From contig JAEWLS010000036.1 of assembly GCA_023457435.1 (NCBI GenBank), positions 1 through 64,000 on the forward strand: DNA of 64,000 bases, read 5' to 3'. The stretch is from Pseudomonadota bacterium (GTDB taxonomy: Bacteria; Pseudomonadota; Alphaproteobacteria; Rhizobiales; Rhizobiaceae). Below, one piece after another: positions 38,630 to 48,017 of this stretch. Position 1 is the first letter of the stretch, and each line of letters begins with the position of its first letter. The position numbers and the translations under genes are program-made. The notes beneath the pieces were generated by a model, which did not search any database, was not told the origin of the DNA, and was given only the letters and a program-made list of their open reading frames with translations.

Positions 38630-39889
38630 TCAGTGCAGCTTGGGCGTTGCGCCCTGGCCCTTCTCGTCGATGATGTATCCGTGCTCGAAGCGGTCGAGCG
38701 TGTATGCGGCATTGATGGCGTGCGGCGCGTCCCGGGCTATGGTGTGCGCAAAAGCAAAGCCCGACGCCGGCGTCGCCTTGAAACCCCCGTAGCACCAGCC
38801 GCAGTTGAGATACATGCCGGGCAATGGACCCTTGGCGATGATCGGCGAACCGTCCATGGACATGTCCATCACGCCGCCCCATGAGCGAAGCAGGCGCAGC
38901 CGGCCAACAGCGGGGAACATCGCCACCATTTCGCTCATCACGTCTTCGACGACCGGCAGATTGCCGCGCTGGGCGTAGGAATTGTAACCGTCGATGTCGC
39001 CGCCGAAGACAAGCCCGCCCTTGTCCGATTGCGACATGTACAGGTGTCCGCCGCCGAAGGTGACAACGCCCGGTACCAGCGGCTTCAGCGACTCCGAGAC
39101 GAAGGCCTGCAGCACATGGCTTTCGATAGGCAGGCGGTCGATGCCGGCGAGCTTCATGACGCGGCCGGTCGAGCCGGCGACGGCAACGCCGACTTTCGCC
39201 GCGGCGATCTCGCCGCGCGTCGTGCGCACCCCAGTTATCCTGTCGCCGTCGCGCAGAAAGCCCGTTACCTCGCAATTCTCGATGATGTCGACGCCGCGGC
39301 GGTCGGCGCCACGGGCGTAGCCCCAGGCCACGGCGTCGTGACGGGCGGTGCCGGCGCGCGGCTGGAGCAGCCCGCCGACAACAGGGAAGCGCGCGCTGCT
39401 CGAGACGTCGACCCCTGGAGAAAACCGCGCGATCTCCTTTGGTGAAAGCCAGACTGCGTCGCCGCCGCCATGGCGCATCGCGTTGCCGCGGCGGATATAG
39501 TCATCGGCCTGTCCCGGCGTGTGCGCGAGATTGAGAATGCCGCGCTGGGAGAACATCACATTGTAGTTCAGCTCGTGCGAAAGGTTCTCCCACATCTTGA
39601 GCGAGTGCTCATAGAAGCGGATGGAGTCGGGCAGCAGGTAGTTCGAGCGGACGATCGTCGTGTTACGGCCGATGTTGCCTGAACCGAGGTAACCCTTCTC
39701 GAGCACTGCGACGTTGGTGATGCCGAATTCGCTTGCAAGATAATAGGCGGTCGACATCCCATGCCCGCCGCCGCCGATGATGATGACGTCGTACGAGGAC
39801 CGAGGCTCGGCCTTGCGCCAGGCCGGTTTCCAGTCGCGGTTGCCGTTAAAGGCGTTCTTGAGCAGAGAGAATGCGGAGTACTCGACCAT
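38630..39889 (-). CDS. soxB: Sarcosine oxidase beta subunit
   Basis: SoxB carries the flavin sites where sarcosine is oxidised. The 419-residue protein starts MVEYSAFSLLKNAFNGN and has the FAD-binding VIIIGGGGHGMSTAYYLASE (about 38-57), NIGRNTTIVRSNY with the region that holds the covalently bound FMN in relatives, and YLNCGWCYGGFKATP near the C-terminus. ATG 39889 matches the family start. It is the first gene of soxBDAG. The 170 bases upstream, shared with the divergent MscS gene, should hold the promoter. Confidence 0.95.
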   Translation of the reverse strand: MVEYSAFSLLKNAFNGNRDWKPAWRKAEPRSSYDVIIIGGGGHGMSTAYYLASEFGITNVAVLEKGYLGSGNIGRNTTIVRSNYLLPDSIRFYEHSLKMWENLSHELNYNVMFSQRGILNLAHTPGQADDYIRRGNAMRHGGGDAVWLSPKEIARFSPGVDVSSSARFPVVGGLLQPRAGTARHDAVAWGYARGADRRGVDIIENCEVTGFLRDGDRITGVRTTRGEIAAAKVGVAVAGSTGRVMKLAGIDRLPIESHVLQAFVSESLKPLVPGVVTFGGGHLYMSQSDKGGLVFGGDIDGYNSYAQRGNLPVVEDVMSEMVAMFPAVGRLRLLRSWGGVMDMSMDGSPIIAKGPLPGMYLNCGWCYGGFKATPASGFAFAHTIARDAPHAINAAYTLDRFEHGYIIDEKGQGATPKLH

Positions 39890-40062
39890 CTGACCAGTCG
39901 TTTGGATAGGTTCGCCGACCCTATAGGACGGCTGCGCGGTCGAACGCAAAGAAAGCGCCATTCGCCGTCGCAGCCCCGACCACAATTCGGCTCGGGTTGC
40001 GGCTGGCAGGGGCGCACAATATCAATGCCGCTGCTTTCGACTCGCAAGGATCCGGCCTGCCT

Positions 40063-42507
40063 TTGACGCGCCTGAAAAACCTGTTCGCCGTTATCGGTCT
40101 GTTGATCCCGCTGCTTGCGGGTTTCGGCACGCCGTCCCTTGCGCAGGCGCCTACACAGGCTGCCATCGCCAAGCAGGAAGCGGCCATACGTGCGATCGGT
40201 ACGCGCGTCGATGATCTCGAGCGGCGTATGCGCGCCTCAACAAGCGACGATGCGCGGCTGGTCGAGATCCGCAACGAGCTCGACAGCATCGGACGGGAAT
40301 TGCTCGCCGCCAGCGTATCGCTTGGGCCACGGCTCAGCGAGATCAACGTTCGCCTCGAGCAGATCGGGGCGCCTCCGGCCGAAGGGCAGCCTGCCGAGCC
40401 GGCGGCGCTTACCGAGGAGCGCGCCGCGCTGCAGCTCGAGAAATCGGCGATCAACGCGCTCGTCGGCGAGGCGGAAACTCTGTCGGTGAGGATCAGCCGC
40501 CTCATCGAGGAGATCGCGCAGATCCGTCGTGATCTGTTCGCCAGTCAGCTCACGCGGCGCTACGACATCCTGAACGCGCTGAATGCGCAGGTCGTTGGCG
40601 AAGCAGTCGCCGAGTTTCGGGATCTTTACGCACGGCTCAGCTCGTGGCTGCAGTTCAGCCTGCGCTTCAAGCTCAACTCGGTCCTTTTCGCGGCATTCTT
40701 CGCGCTCGCGGCGGCAGCGCTTCTCCTCATCGGCGGCAGGCGGCTGTTCGGCCGTCTCATATCCATCGACCCCGGAGCCGAGAACCCGTCCTATCTTTCG
40801 CGCCTGTCCATGGCCTTCTGGTCGACGTTCCTCATGTCGGCAGCGGTATCGGTCTTCCTGTTCGCCACCTATTTTTTCCTCGACTACTTCAACGTCCTGC
40901 GGCCCGACGTCGGAGAGATCCTGACCACGGTCTTCAACGTCATCGCCACCGTCTACTTCGTCAACCGACTGGCAAGGGCCGTTTTTTCCCCGCGGCAACC
41001 GAACTGGCGGCTCTTCGCCATCAGCGACTCCGCGGCTCACAGGCTGTACTGGCTGGTCTGGGCCACCGCCATGGTCACCGGCCTCGACTTCGTGCTGAAC
41101 CGGATCAACCTCGTACTCGCATCGCCGCTCTCCCTGACGATCGCAAAGAGCCTGCTATCGACCGTGATCGTCGGCATCCTGATGCTGATGATCGGCCGCG
41201 TACGGCCCTATGTCGACGCGGAGGGCCGCCCGAAGCCCTGGCCCAACTGGCTCCGCTTCATCTTCTTCACGCTCGGCTTCATGACCATCCTAGCCGCAGT
41301 GCTCGGCTATATCGGGCTGGCGCGCTTCATTTCGCAGCAGATCGTCGTCACCGGCGCCATCCTGTCGACGATGTACATCGGCCACCTGTCGTCGAGCGCC
41401 GTGTCCAATCTCGGTGCGCTCAAGCATACGCGCTTCGGCCGCTGGCTGGACGACCGATTCAACTTCGACGAGTCGACCGAAGACCAGATCGGGCTCGTCC
41501 TCTCCGTCTTCCTGCACGTGCTCATTCTGGTAATCGGTCTTCCGCTGATCGCGCTGCAGTGGGGTTTCCAGTGGGGCGACATCACCACCTGGGCGCTGCG
41601 CATCATCTACGAAATACGCATCGGATCCGTGTCGTTCTCGCTGGTCGGGCTGGCGACCGGCATCCTCGTCTTCTTCCTCGGCTTCTTCGCCACGCGCTGG
41701 TTCCAGTCCTGGCTTGACGGTTCGGTCATGGCGCGCGGGCGCGTCGACGCCGGCGTGCGCAACTCCATCCGTACGGTTGTCGGCTATGCCGGCATCGCGC
41801 TGGCGGTACTGATCGGCATATCGGCCGCAGGCATCAACCTTTCCAGCCTGGCGCTCGTCGCCGGCGGCCTGTCGCTCGGCATCGGCTTCGGCCTGCAGAA
41901 CATCGTCCAGAACTTCGTCTCCGGCCTTATCCTGCTGGTGGAGCGCCCGTTCAAGGCCGGCGACTGGATCGTGGCCGGCGGAATCTCCGGCACCGTCCGG
42001 CGCATCAACGTCCGTGCGACCGAGATCGAAACCTTCCAGCGGCAGACGGTCATCCTGCCTAACTCCGAGCTGATGAACGGTTCGGTCGGCAACTGGACGC
42101 ACCGCAACAAGATCGGCCGCATCGACATCAAGGCCAACGCAGCCTATGGCTCCGACCCGCGCAAAGTACAGGCGCTGCTGGTCGAGATCGCCAACGCGCA
42201 GCCGCAGGTGCTGAAGAACCCGGCGGCTGTCGCGATCATCTCCAACCTCGGCGACAACGCCATCGAGTTCGAACTGCGCTTCTTCCTGGCGGACATCACC
42301 AACAGCCTGCCAGTGCAAAACGAAATCCGCTTCCAGATCCTCGAAACCTTCGAACGCGAGGGCATCGCGGTCCCTTACTCGCCGCGCTCCTTCCATCCGA
42401 TATCGATGCTGCCGCAGAACGCCGCGACGCCGCCGGCGAGCCCCAACTCGCCCGCCAGCTCGAACGCAGATGCATCCGAGGCGGCCAAGAGGCCTTCGCG
42501 CGGCTGA
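40063..42507 (+). CDS. DUF3772/MscS-family mechanosensitive channel
   Basis: This large channel of about 814 residues starts with a signal peptide (TRLKNLFAVIGLLIPLLAG, cleavage after AQA). A periplasmic coiled-coil DUF3772 region follows (about 30-180), then some ten membrane segments and a C-terminal MscS core. The pore helix region is LALVAGGLSLGIGFGLQNIV, followed by the beta domain with VERPFKAGDWIVAGGISGTV. The C-terminal tail is Pro/Ser/Ala-rich. The start is TTG 40063, which places the signal peptide at the N-terminus; no good ribosome-binding site supports any start. It is divergent from soxB. Osmotic release would fit an osmolyte-using organism, but that link is inference. Confidence 0.88.
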   Translation: MTRLKNLFAVIGLLIPLLAGFGTPSLAQAPTQAAIAKQEAAIRAIGTRVDDLERRMRASTSDDARLVEIRNELDSIGRELLAASVSLGPRLSEINVRLEQIGAPPAEGQPAEPAALTEERAALQLEKSAINALVGEAETLSVRISRLIEEIAQIRRDLFASQLTRRYDILNALNAQVVGEAVAEFRDLYARLSSWLQFSLRFKLNSVLFAAFFALAAAALLLIGGRRLFGRLISIDPGAENPSYLSRLSMAFWSTFLMSAAVSVFLFATYFFLDYFNVLRPDVGEILTTVFNVIATVYFVNRLARAVFSPRQPNWRLFAISDSAAHRLYWLVWATAMVTGLDFVLNRINLVLASPLSLTIAKSLLSTVIVGILMLMIGRVRPYVDAEGRPKPWPNWLRFIFFTLGFMTILAAVLGYIGLARFISQQIVVTGAILSTMYIGHLSSSAVSNLGALKHTRFGRWLDDRFNFDESTEDQIGLVLSVFLHVLILVIGLPLIALQWGFQWGDITTWALRIIYEIRIGSVSFSLVGLATGILVFFLGFFATRWFQSWLDGSVMARGRVDAGVRNSIRTVVGYAGIALAVLIGISAAGINLSSLALVAGGLSLGIGFGLQNIVQNFVSGLILLVERPFKAGDWIVAGGISGTVRRINVRATEIETFQRQTVILPNSELMNGSVGNWTHRNKIGRIDIKANAAYGSDPRKVQALLVEIANAQPQVLKNPAAVAIISNLGDNAIEFELRFFLADITNSLPVQNEIRFQILETFEREGIAVPYSPRSFHPISMLPQNAATPPASPNSPASSNADASEAAKRPSRG

Positions 42508-42610
42508 ACTGCCCGTTCAGGTGGCATTCAGGCGGACCCCCGTATAAGCTCCATGCAAAGCCCGTATAGCGGGCCTAATCAGAGGAGCCGGCAGATCGCC
42601 GGTCGACGCG

Positions 42611-42874
42611 ATGAACAAGTTCAGTGCAGCCCTGTTCTGCGTGATTGCCGCCGCTGGCGGTGCGCAGGCTGCGAGCGCCGTGAACATGGACTCCGAGCCT
42701 CGCACCATCGTCGTCACCGAGGGCGGCAACCGCGTCGAATTGGTCATCGCGGCCGGCGAGACCGCGCAGTTCTGCCCGTCCGGCTGTTTCGTGACGATGC
42801 CCAATGGCGACCGCGCCGCTTTGACCGGTGCCGAAACGGTCGAGATCAAGGGTGGCGCCGGCCGCGTCCGCTAG
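42611..42874 (+). CDS. Small secreted protein with two cysteines
   Basis: This 87-residue product has a signal peptide ending AGGAQAASA and a mature part of about 65 residues, predicted beta-rich, with FCPSGCFVTMPNGD holding the only two mature cysteines. I do not recognise a named family; similar short proteins occur in Rhizobiales. The best ribosome-binding match, AGGAG, lies 25 bases before the ATG, separated by a small hairpin (CCGGC/GCCGG) that could bring them closer. A strong terminator follows 24 bases after the stop. Confidence 0.75.
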   Translation: MNKFSAALFCVIAAAGGAQAASAVNMDSEPRTIVVTEGGNRVELVIAAGETAQFCPSGCFVTMPNGDRAALTGAETVEIKGGAGRVR

Positions 42875-42897
42875 TCGCCCCGCTCACCGTATTCGCG

Positions 42898-42928
42898 AAG
42901 GGCCGGCCAACGCCGGCCCTTATTCTTT
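42898..42928 (+). terminator. Intrinsic terminator after the small secreted protein gene
   Basis: A 10-bp stem AAGGGCCGGC/GCCGGCCCTT (42898-42907 and 42912-42921) with a CAAC loop is followed by ATTCTTTG. This is the cleanest rho-independent terminator in the window and marks the end of the unit at 42611-42874, ahead of the flavoprotein gene. Confidence 0.85.
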
Positions 42929-43023
42929 GCAGTCCGCGCGTCGCGCGCGATGTCGCAAACAGGCTGCACTCGCACCGCGCGCCTTTATAGTGTGCCCGCG
43001 AACTCGAACGGTGGTCGTGGGGC

Positions 43024-45585
43024 ATGGCAGCGTTTCCGAACAAGGTGAAGGTGGTCATCATCGGCGTGGGCGGCATCGTCGGCGCGGCCGTCGCGCATCA
43101 TCTCATCGAGCGCGGCTGGGACGACATCGTCGGCATCGACAAGTCCGGCATTCCGACCGACATAGGCTCGACCGCCCACGCTTCCGATTTCTGCTACATG
43201 ACCAGCCACGATTTCCTGTCGTGCTGGACCTCGCTCTACTCGATCGATTTCTACGACAAGCTCGGCCACTACGACCGCGTAGGCGGGCTCGAGGTAGCGC
43301 GGGTCGGCGACGATGAGCGCATGGACGAAATCCGCCGCAAGGTCACTTCCGGCAAGGCGTTCGGCACACGTGCACGGCTCGTCGGGCCGGCCGAGATCAA
43401 GCAGAAATTCCCGCTGATCGAGGAATCGATGGTGCAGGGCGGGTTGTGGGACCCCGACGCCGGCCTGGTCATCCCGCGCTCGCAAACCGTCGCCGGCAAG
43501 CTGGTCGACATGGGCGTCGCGGCCGGCAAGCTGCAGGCCTTCGCCAACACCGCCGCGACGTCGCTGGTCATAGAGAATGGCCGCATCAAGGGCGTCGTCA
43601 CCGACCGCGGCACCGTCGAGGCCGAGTACGTGCTCGTCTGCGCCGGCCTGTGGAGCCGGCTGATCGCCGCGATGGCGGGCGAAGACCTGCCGGTCATGCC
43701 GATCGACCACCCGCTCACCTTCTTCGGTCCGTTCAGGGAGTTCGCCGGCACCGGCAAGGAGATCGGCTATCCGCTGCTGCGAGATCAGGGCAACTCGGCC
43801 TACATGCGCGACACCGGCGACCCGGTGACCGCCGAGGGCGGAATGATCGAGTGGGGTTACTACGAGGAGGACAACCCGCGGCTCGTCCACCCGCGCGAGC
43901 TGCTTGAGAAGGAGCAGACCAGGCTGTCGCCATCCCAGCGCGACCTCGACATGGAGCAGATTCTGGCGCCGCTCGAGCGCGCGATCGAGCTGACGCCGAT
44001 CCTGGGCGAACTCGGCTACGACGAGCGGCGCTCGTTCAACGGCCTATTGCAGGTCACGTCGGATGGCGGCCCGTCGATCGGCGAAAGCCAGAAGGTGAGG
44101 GGGCTTTGGTACGCCGTGGCCATTTGGGTCAAGGACGCGCCGGGCATGGCCAAGCTAGTCGCCGACTGGATGACCGACGGGCGCACGCCGGTCGACCACA
44201 ACCGCATCGACTACAGCCGCTTCTACCCGCACCAGCTCAAGGAGGATTTCATCGCCGGCCGTTCTGGCGAAGCTGCACAGAAGGTCTACAACCCCGCCGT
44301 TCACCCGCGCGAGCCTTACGCCACCGGTCGCGGCGTGCGGCGGTCGCCGTTCCACGAGCGCGAGAAGGAGCTGGGCGGCTATTTTATGGAGCTCGGCGGC
44401 TGGGAGCGCGCGCACGGCTACAAGGCCAACGAGCACCTGCTGGAAAAATACGGCAATCGGGTCCCGGTACGCGAGAATGAATGGGACAACCGCCACTTCT
44501 GGCGCGTCTCAAATGCCGAGCATCTCGCAATGAGCGAGGACTGCGGCATCGTCAATCTGTCCCACTTCTACATGTTCGACGTTTCGGGGCCGGACCACGT
44601 CGCGCTGATGGAGTGGCTATGCGCTGCGAAGATCGGCGGCGACGCCAACATCGGGAAAGGCATCTACACCCATTTCCTCGACGATGAGGGCATGGTCCGC
44701 GCCGACCTCACGGTCATCCGCATGGCCGATCGCTGCCGCGTCATCGACGGCGCTGACGCCGGACCACGCGACTTCCATTACGTGCGCCGGATTGCCGAGG
44801 ACAAGGGTTTCGACGTCACCGTCACCGACGTGACGGAGGACTACGTGACAATCGGGATATGGGGTCCGAATGCCCGGAAAAACCTGCAGAAGGTGGTCGA
44901 GACTCCGGCGGACCTGGAGCTGGAGGCATTCCCCTTCGCAGCGATCAAGCCGGTGAGAATCGCCGGCAAGGACGTCACCGCTTTCCGCATCTCGTACGTT
45001 GGCGAGCAAGGCTGGGAGCTGCACATGCGCTACGAGGACGGCCTTGCCGTCTGGGACGCGCTGCGCTCGACCGGCGTGATGGCATTCGGCGTCGAGACCT
45101 ATGCCAATTCGCGCCGCATGGAGAAGAGCCTGCGTCTGCAAAATGCCGATCTGCTGACGGAGTACAATCTTCTCGAGACGGACCTGCAGCGGCCGAAGGT
45201 CAAGGAAGCCGACTTCCGCGGCAAGGCGAAGCACCTCGAACATCGCGCGCGGGGGACCCAGGCTGCGATGCTGTGCACGCTGGTGATGACCGAGAATCGC
45301 GATGCCAGCGGCGTTGCGCGCTATCCCGTGGGCAATATGCCGGTGCTCGATCCGGCGACGGGCCAAACACTCGTCGATGAGCTTGGGCGCCGCTCTTTCA
45401 CGACCTCCGTGGCCTACGGGCCGACGATCGGCAAGAACATCGCGCTTGCATATCTCCCGCGGGCATACTGTCAGGTCGGGCGCCAACTCAACGTTGAGTA
45501 TTTCGGCGAAGCGTATCCCGTGGAAGTCGCCGCCGTGGGTTATGGGCCGCTCTACGATCCGGAAAATCTGAAGCCGCGCAGCTGA
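43024..45585 (+). CDS. Dimethylglycine/sarcosine dehydrogenase-like GcvT-fused flavoprotein
   Basis: This 853-residue protein joins an N-terminal FAD-dependent amine oxidase (DAO) domain (KVVIIGVGGIVGAAVAHHLI, about 9-28) to a C-terminal GcvT-like folate-binding domain (about 420-850, with SEDCGIVNLSHFYMFDVSG and VGEQGWELHM). This is the layout of dimethylglycine and sarcosine dehydrogenases, which move an N-methyl to tetrahydrofolate. His52 in STAHASDF lies where relatives bind FAD covalently, although their motif usually reads HAxG. It sits near soxBDAG and a GbdR-like regulator, which fits demethylation of dimethylglycine or a related N-methyl amine. The exact substrate is not certain. Confidence 0.87.
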   Translation: MAAFPNKVKVVIIGVGGIVGAAVAHHLIERGWDDIVGIDKSGIPTDIGSTAHASDFCYMTSHDFLSCWTSLYSIDFYDKLGHYDRVGGLEVARVGDDERMDEIRRKVTSGKAFGTRARLVGPAEIKQKFPLIEESMVQGGLWDPDAGLVIPRSQTVAGKLVDMGVAAGKLQAFANTAATSLVIENGRIKGVVTDRGTVEAEYVLVCAGLWSRLIAAMAGEDLPVMPIDHPLTFFGPFREFAGTGKEIGYPLLRDQGNSAYMRDTGDPVTAEGGMIEWGYYEEDNPRLVHPRELLEKEQTRLSPSQRDLDMEQILAPLERAIELTPILGELGYDERRSFNGLLQVTSDGGPSIGESQKVRGLWYAVAIWVKDAPGMAKLVADWMTDGRTPVDHNRIDYSRFYPHQLKEDFIAGRSGEAAQKVYNPAVHPREPYATGRGVRRSPFHEREKELGGYFMELGGWERAHGYKANEHLLEKYGNRVPVRENEWDNRHFWRVSNAEHLAMSEDCGIVNLSHFYMFDVSGPDHVALMEWLCAAKIGGDANIGKGIYTHFLDDEGMVRADLTVIRMADRCRVIDGADAGPRDFHYVRRIAEDKGFDVTVTDVTEDYVTIGIWGPNARKNLQKVVETPADLELEAFPFAAIKPVRIAGKDVTAFRISYVGEQGWELHMRYEDGLAVWDALRSTGVMAFGVETYANSRRMEKSLRLQNADLLTEYNLLETDLQRPKVKEADFRGKAKHLEHRARGTQAAMLCTLVMTENRDASGVARYPVGNMPVLDPATGQTLVDELGRRSFTTSVAYGPTIGKNIALAYLPRAYCQVGRQLNVEYFGEAYPVEVAAVGYGPLYDPENLKPRS

Positions 45586-45672
45586 CCGGTCGCGCGAATG
45601 TGAAGGGGAAATGACCTAGCGGAACTCAGATCGCCGCTGTCCGTCCCGATTCTTCGGCGTATCCTCCCGTTC

Positions 45673-46521
45673 ATGAGAGCGCTGAAGGGTTCCGCATGGG
45701 CCTTCGGCGGCGCGCTGAGCGTCGCTCTGTCGGCCATGACCGCCATGTCCGCATCCGCCCAGGAGGCCGTCGATGTCGAGCTGGTGCTCGCGGTCGACGT
45801 TTCGCTGTCGATGTCGTTCGAGGAGCTGAAGATCCAGCGTGACGGCTATACAGCCGCGCTCACCCATCCTGACGTGGTCAACGCGATCCGCAGCGGCATC
45901 CACGGGAAGATCGTGGTCACATACTTCGAGTGGGCCGGAGATGCTTCGCAGTACATGGTGGTGCCGTGGACGGTGATCGCGAGCGCCACGGACGCCGAGG
46001 CGGTGGCTTCGAAGATCACGGCCACTCCGCCGAACAGCGCACGCCGCACGTCGATCTCGGGTGGGTTGCGATACGCGCATGACCTTTTCGCGGAGTCGAG
46101 CTTCAAGGGCATGAAGCGGGTCATCGACATCTCCGGCGACGGGCCGAATAACCAGGGCGAATACGTCAACCTCGTGCGCGACGACATTATCGATCAGGGA
46201 ATCGTCATCAACGGGCTGCCTCTGATGACCGATGGTGGGATGATCTCGTCGTTCGATGTGGCGGACCTCGACCGCTACTACAACGATTGCGTCATCGGCG
46301 GACCCGGATCTTTCATGATCCCGGTCAACTCGTGGGAGCAGTTCCCGGAGGCGATCAGGCGCAAGCTGGTACTGGAGATCGCCGGTGATCCCGGCCGCGA
46401 CTGGTGGCAGGACGCGTTCAGAGCCGCACCGGAGGCGGTCGTTCGCGCCGCCGGCTACGATTGCCAGGTCGGCGAGAAGCGCTGGCGCGGCCGCAGCTGG
46501 ATGTGGGACGACACGCGCTAG
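45673..46521 (+). CDS. DUF1194 von Willebrand factor A-like secreted protein
   Basis: This 282-residue protein has a signal peptide ending near MSASAQ and then a single VWA fold. The metal-ion-dependent adhesion site is visible as DVSLSM (about 42-47), TSISGGL and SGDGPNNQG. This is the DUF1194 family of alphaproteobacteria, presumably periplasmic, function unknown. The ribosome-binding site before ATG 45673 is weak. It converges on the GlxA-like regulator with seven bases between stops. Confidence 0.87.
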   Translation: MRALKGSAWAFGGALSVALSAMTAMSASAQEAVDVELVLAVDVSLSMSFEELKIQRDGYTAALTHPDVVNAIRSGIHGKIVVTYFEWAGDASQYMVVPWTVIASATDAEAVASKITATPPNSARRTSISGGLRYAHDLFAESSFKGMKRVIDISGDGPNNQGEYVNLVRDDIIDQGIVINGLPLMTDGGMISSFDVADLDRYYNDCVIGGPGSFMIPVNSWEQFPEAIRRKLVLEIAGDPGRDWWQDAFRAAPEAVVRAAGYDCQVGEKRWRGRSWMWDDTR

Positions 46522-46528
46522 ACTGGCT

Positions 46529-47557
46529 CTACGCGGCGAGCAGCAGCTTTCGGTCGGCGCGCTCCTGCTGGGGCGAGCGTGCATAAAGCTCGCGGTAGCA
46601 CTTCGAGAAATGCGAGGCCGACACAAAGCCGCAGGCAACCGCGACCTCGACTACGGGCAGGCTTGACTGCAGCAGCAGATGCCGCGCCCGATCGAGACGG
46701 ATCTCGAGATAGTAGCGAGCCGGCGAGCGACCCATCTCCTGCCGAAACAGGCGTTCGATCTGGCGTCGCGACAGGCCTACATGGTCGGCCAACTCTACCA
46801 GCGACAGAGGCTCGGAAAGATTGGCCTCCATCAGTTCGATGATGGTCAGCACTTTCGAGTTCTGGACCCCAAGACGTGCGCGCAGCGGCAGCCGCTGCCG
46901 ATCGGTCGGGCTGCGCACGCGGTCGGTTAGGAACTGCTCGCAGACACGATTGACGAGGTTGTCGTCAAAATCCTCTCCGATAAGCTTCAGCATCATGTCG
47001 AGCGAAGCCGTTCCGCCGGCGCAGGTGTAGACGTTGCCATCCACCTCAAAGAGATCGGCAAAGACGTTCGCCTTGGGGAATGATTCCTGGAAGCCGGGCA
47101 GGTTCTCCCAGTGGATCGCGCAGCGCCTGTTGGCTAGCAATCCCGAGGCCGCCAGCACGTGCGCGCCGGTGCAGACGCCGCCGACCGCAACGCCGCGATT
47201 GAACTCCTCGCGCAGCCACGCGAAGGCGGTCTTGTTCTGGAAACGCTCGACGTTCAGCCCCGAGCAGACGATGACCATCGATGGTCTGTCCGGTCCGAGC
47301 AGCTTGCGCCTCTCGTCCTCGAGCGACGTGTCGACCTTGCACTCTACGCCATTGGACGCGCTGACGGGCTTGCCGTCGACGCTGGCAAGCCGCCAGCGAT
47401 ACGCCTCGAAGCCGAGCATGCGGTTCGCGGCGCGAAGGGGCTCGAGCGCGGTCGCGAATGCCATCATCGTGAAGTCGGGCACCAGGAAGAATACGATGGT
47501 GCGTTTCAGGACGGGTTTCGTGCCGCCTGAGGAAACCTGCTCGAGTGCTGGCTTCAA
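46529..47557 (-). CDS. GlxA-family AraC-type regulator (GbdR-like)
   Basis: This 342-residue regulator has an N-terminal DJ-1/PfpI-like domain (FFLVPDFTMMAFATALEPLR, VGGVCTGAHVLAASGLL) and a C-terminal AraC HTH pair (LVELADHVGLSRRQIERLFR and VEVAVACGFVSASHFSKCYR). Relatives called GbdR activate betaine, dimethylglycine and sarcosine catabolic genes in pseudomonads, which fits its place next to the flavoprotein and soxBDAG. Orthology is inferred from context. No ATG fits; TTG 47557 with GGAAGG nine bases upstream is preferred over TTG 47587. Confidence 0.86.
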   Translation of the reverse strand: MKPALEQVSSGGTKPVLKRTIVFFLVPDFTMMAFATALEPLRAANRMLGFEAYRWRLASVDGKPVSASNGVECKVDTSLEDERRKLLGPDRPSMVIVCSGLNVERFQNKTAFAWLREEFNRGVAVGGVCTGAHVLAASGLLANRRCAIHWENLPGFQESFPKANVFADLFEVDGNVYTCAGGTASLDMMLKLIGEDFDDNLVNRVCEQFLTDRVRSPTDRQRLPLRARLGVQNSKVLTIIELMEANLSEPLSLVELADHVGLSRRQIERLFRQEMGRSPARYYLEIRLDRARHLLLQSSLPVVEVAVACGFVSASHFSKCYRELYARSPQQERADRKLLLAA

Positions 47558-47696
47558 GGAACGGTGCCTTCCGCTGGCATGTCGCAATATGGACAGCCTG
47601 CACAGGAAAGCAGTTGACTGTCAATGGGCTGGAGCGCCGCTCACAGACAAGAGACCCATCGCGCCGGCGCGGATCGACCGGCGCAATGTACGGTAG

Positions 47697-47837
47697 CTAG
47701 TTGACCAGGAAGCCGTAGCGGGCGCCGGCCATCGCGCCGGTCTGGCCGGGCATGGTGCGGCCGAGACGCGCACGTTCCATGACCGTGGTCTGGTTGGCCG
47801 CGCGGCGCGCGCGAAAGAGGCGGGCGAAAAGGTTCAT
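47697..47837 (-). CDS. Very small conserved-type protein, 46 residues
   Basis: A 46-residue reading frame starts MNLFARLFRARRAANQTTV and ends ARYGFLVN. It has an amphipathic, Arg-rich N-terminus and a Gly/Ala-rich end with no Cys. GGAG lies six bases upstream of the ATG, and no larger gene overlaps it. I do not know the family; its size and basic character recall DUF1127-type small proteins, one of which is encoded 280 bases away, but the DUF1127 motif is absent. It sits between the GbdR-like gene and the DUF1127 gene on the same strand. Confidence 0.6.
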   Translation of the reverse strand: MNLFARLFRARRAANQTTVMERARLGRTMPGQTGAMAGARYGFLVN

Positions 47838-48017
47838 GATGCACTCCATGCATGGGTCACACGGAGCAACCGACGCCTCACCTTGAGGGTCGCGCGTTTG
47901 GGGTGCTCGTTTCGTGACGCGGATATAGGGAGCGGCGAAGGTTGCTGCAGCGGCAAAAGCGAAGCGGCACGCATGAATTGCGACATCGTCTTAACGGTCG
48001 CTTGCGTGCGAGCGAGT

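Noticed and set aside
40063..42507. Start of the MscS gene at 39997
   Set aside because: It would put 22 residues before a perfect signal peptide; TTG 40063 begins the signal peptide directly.
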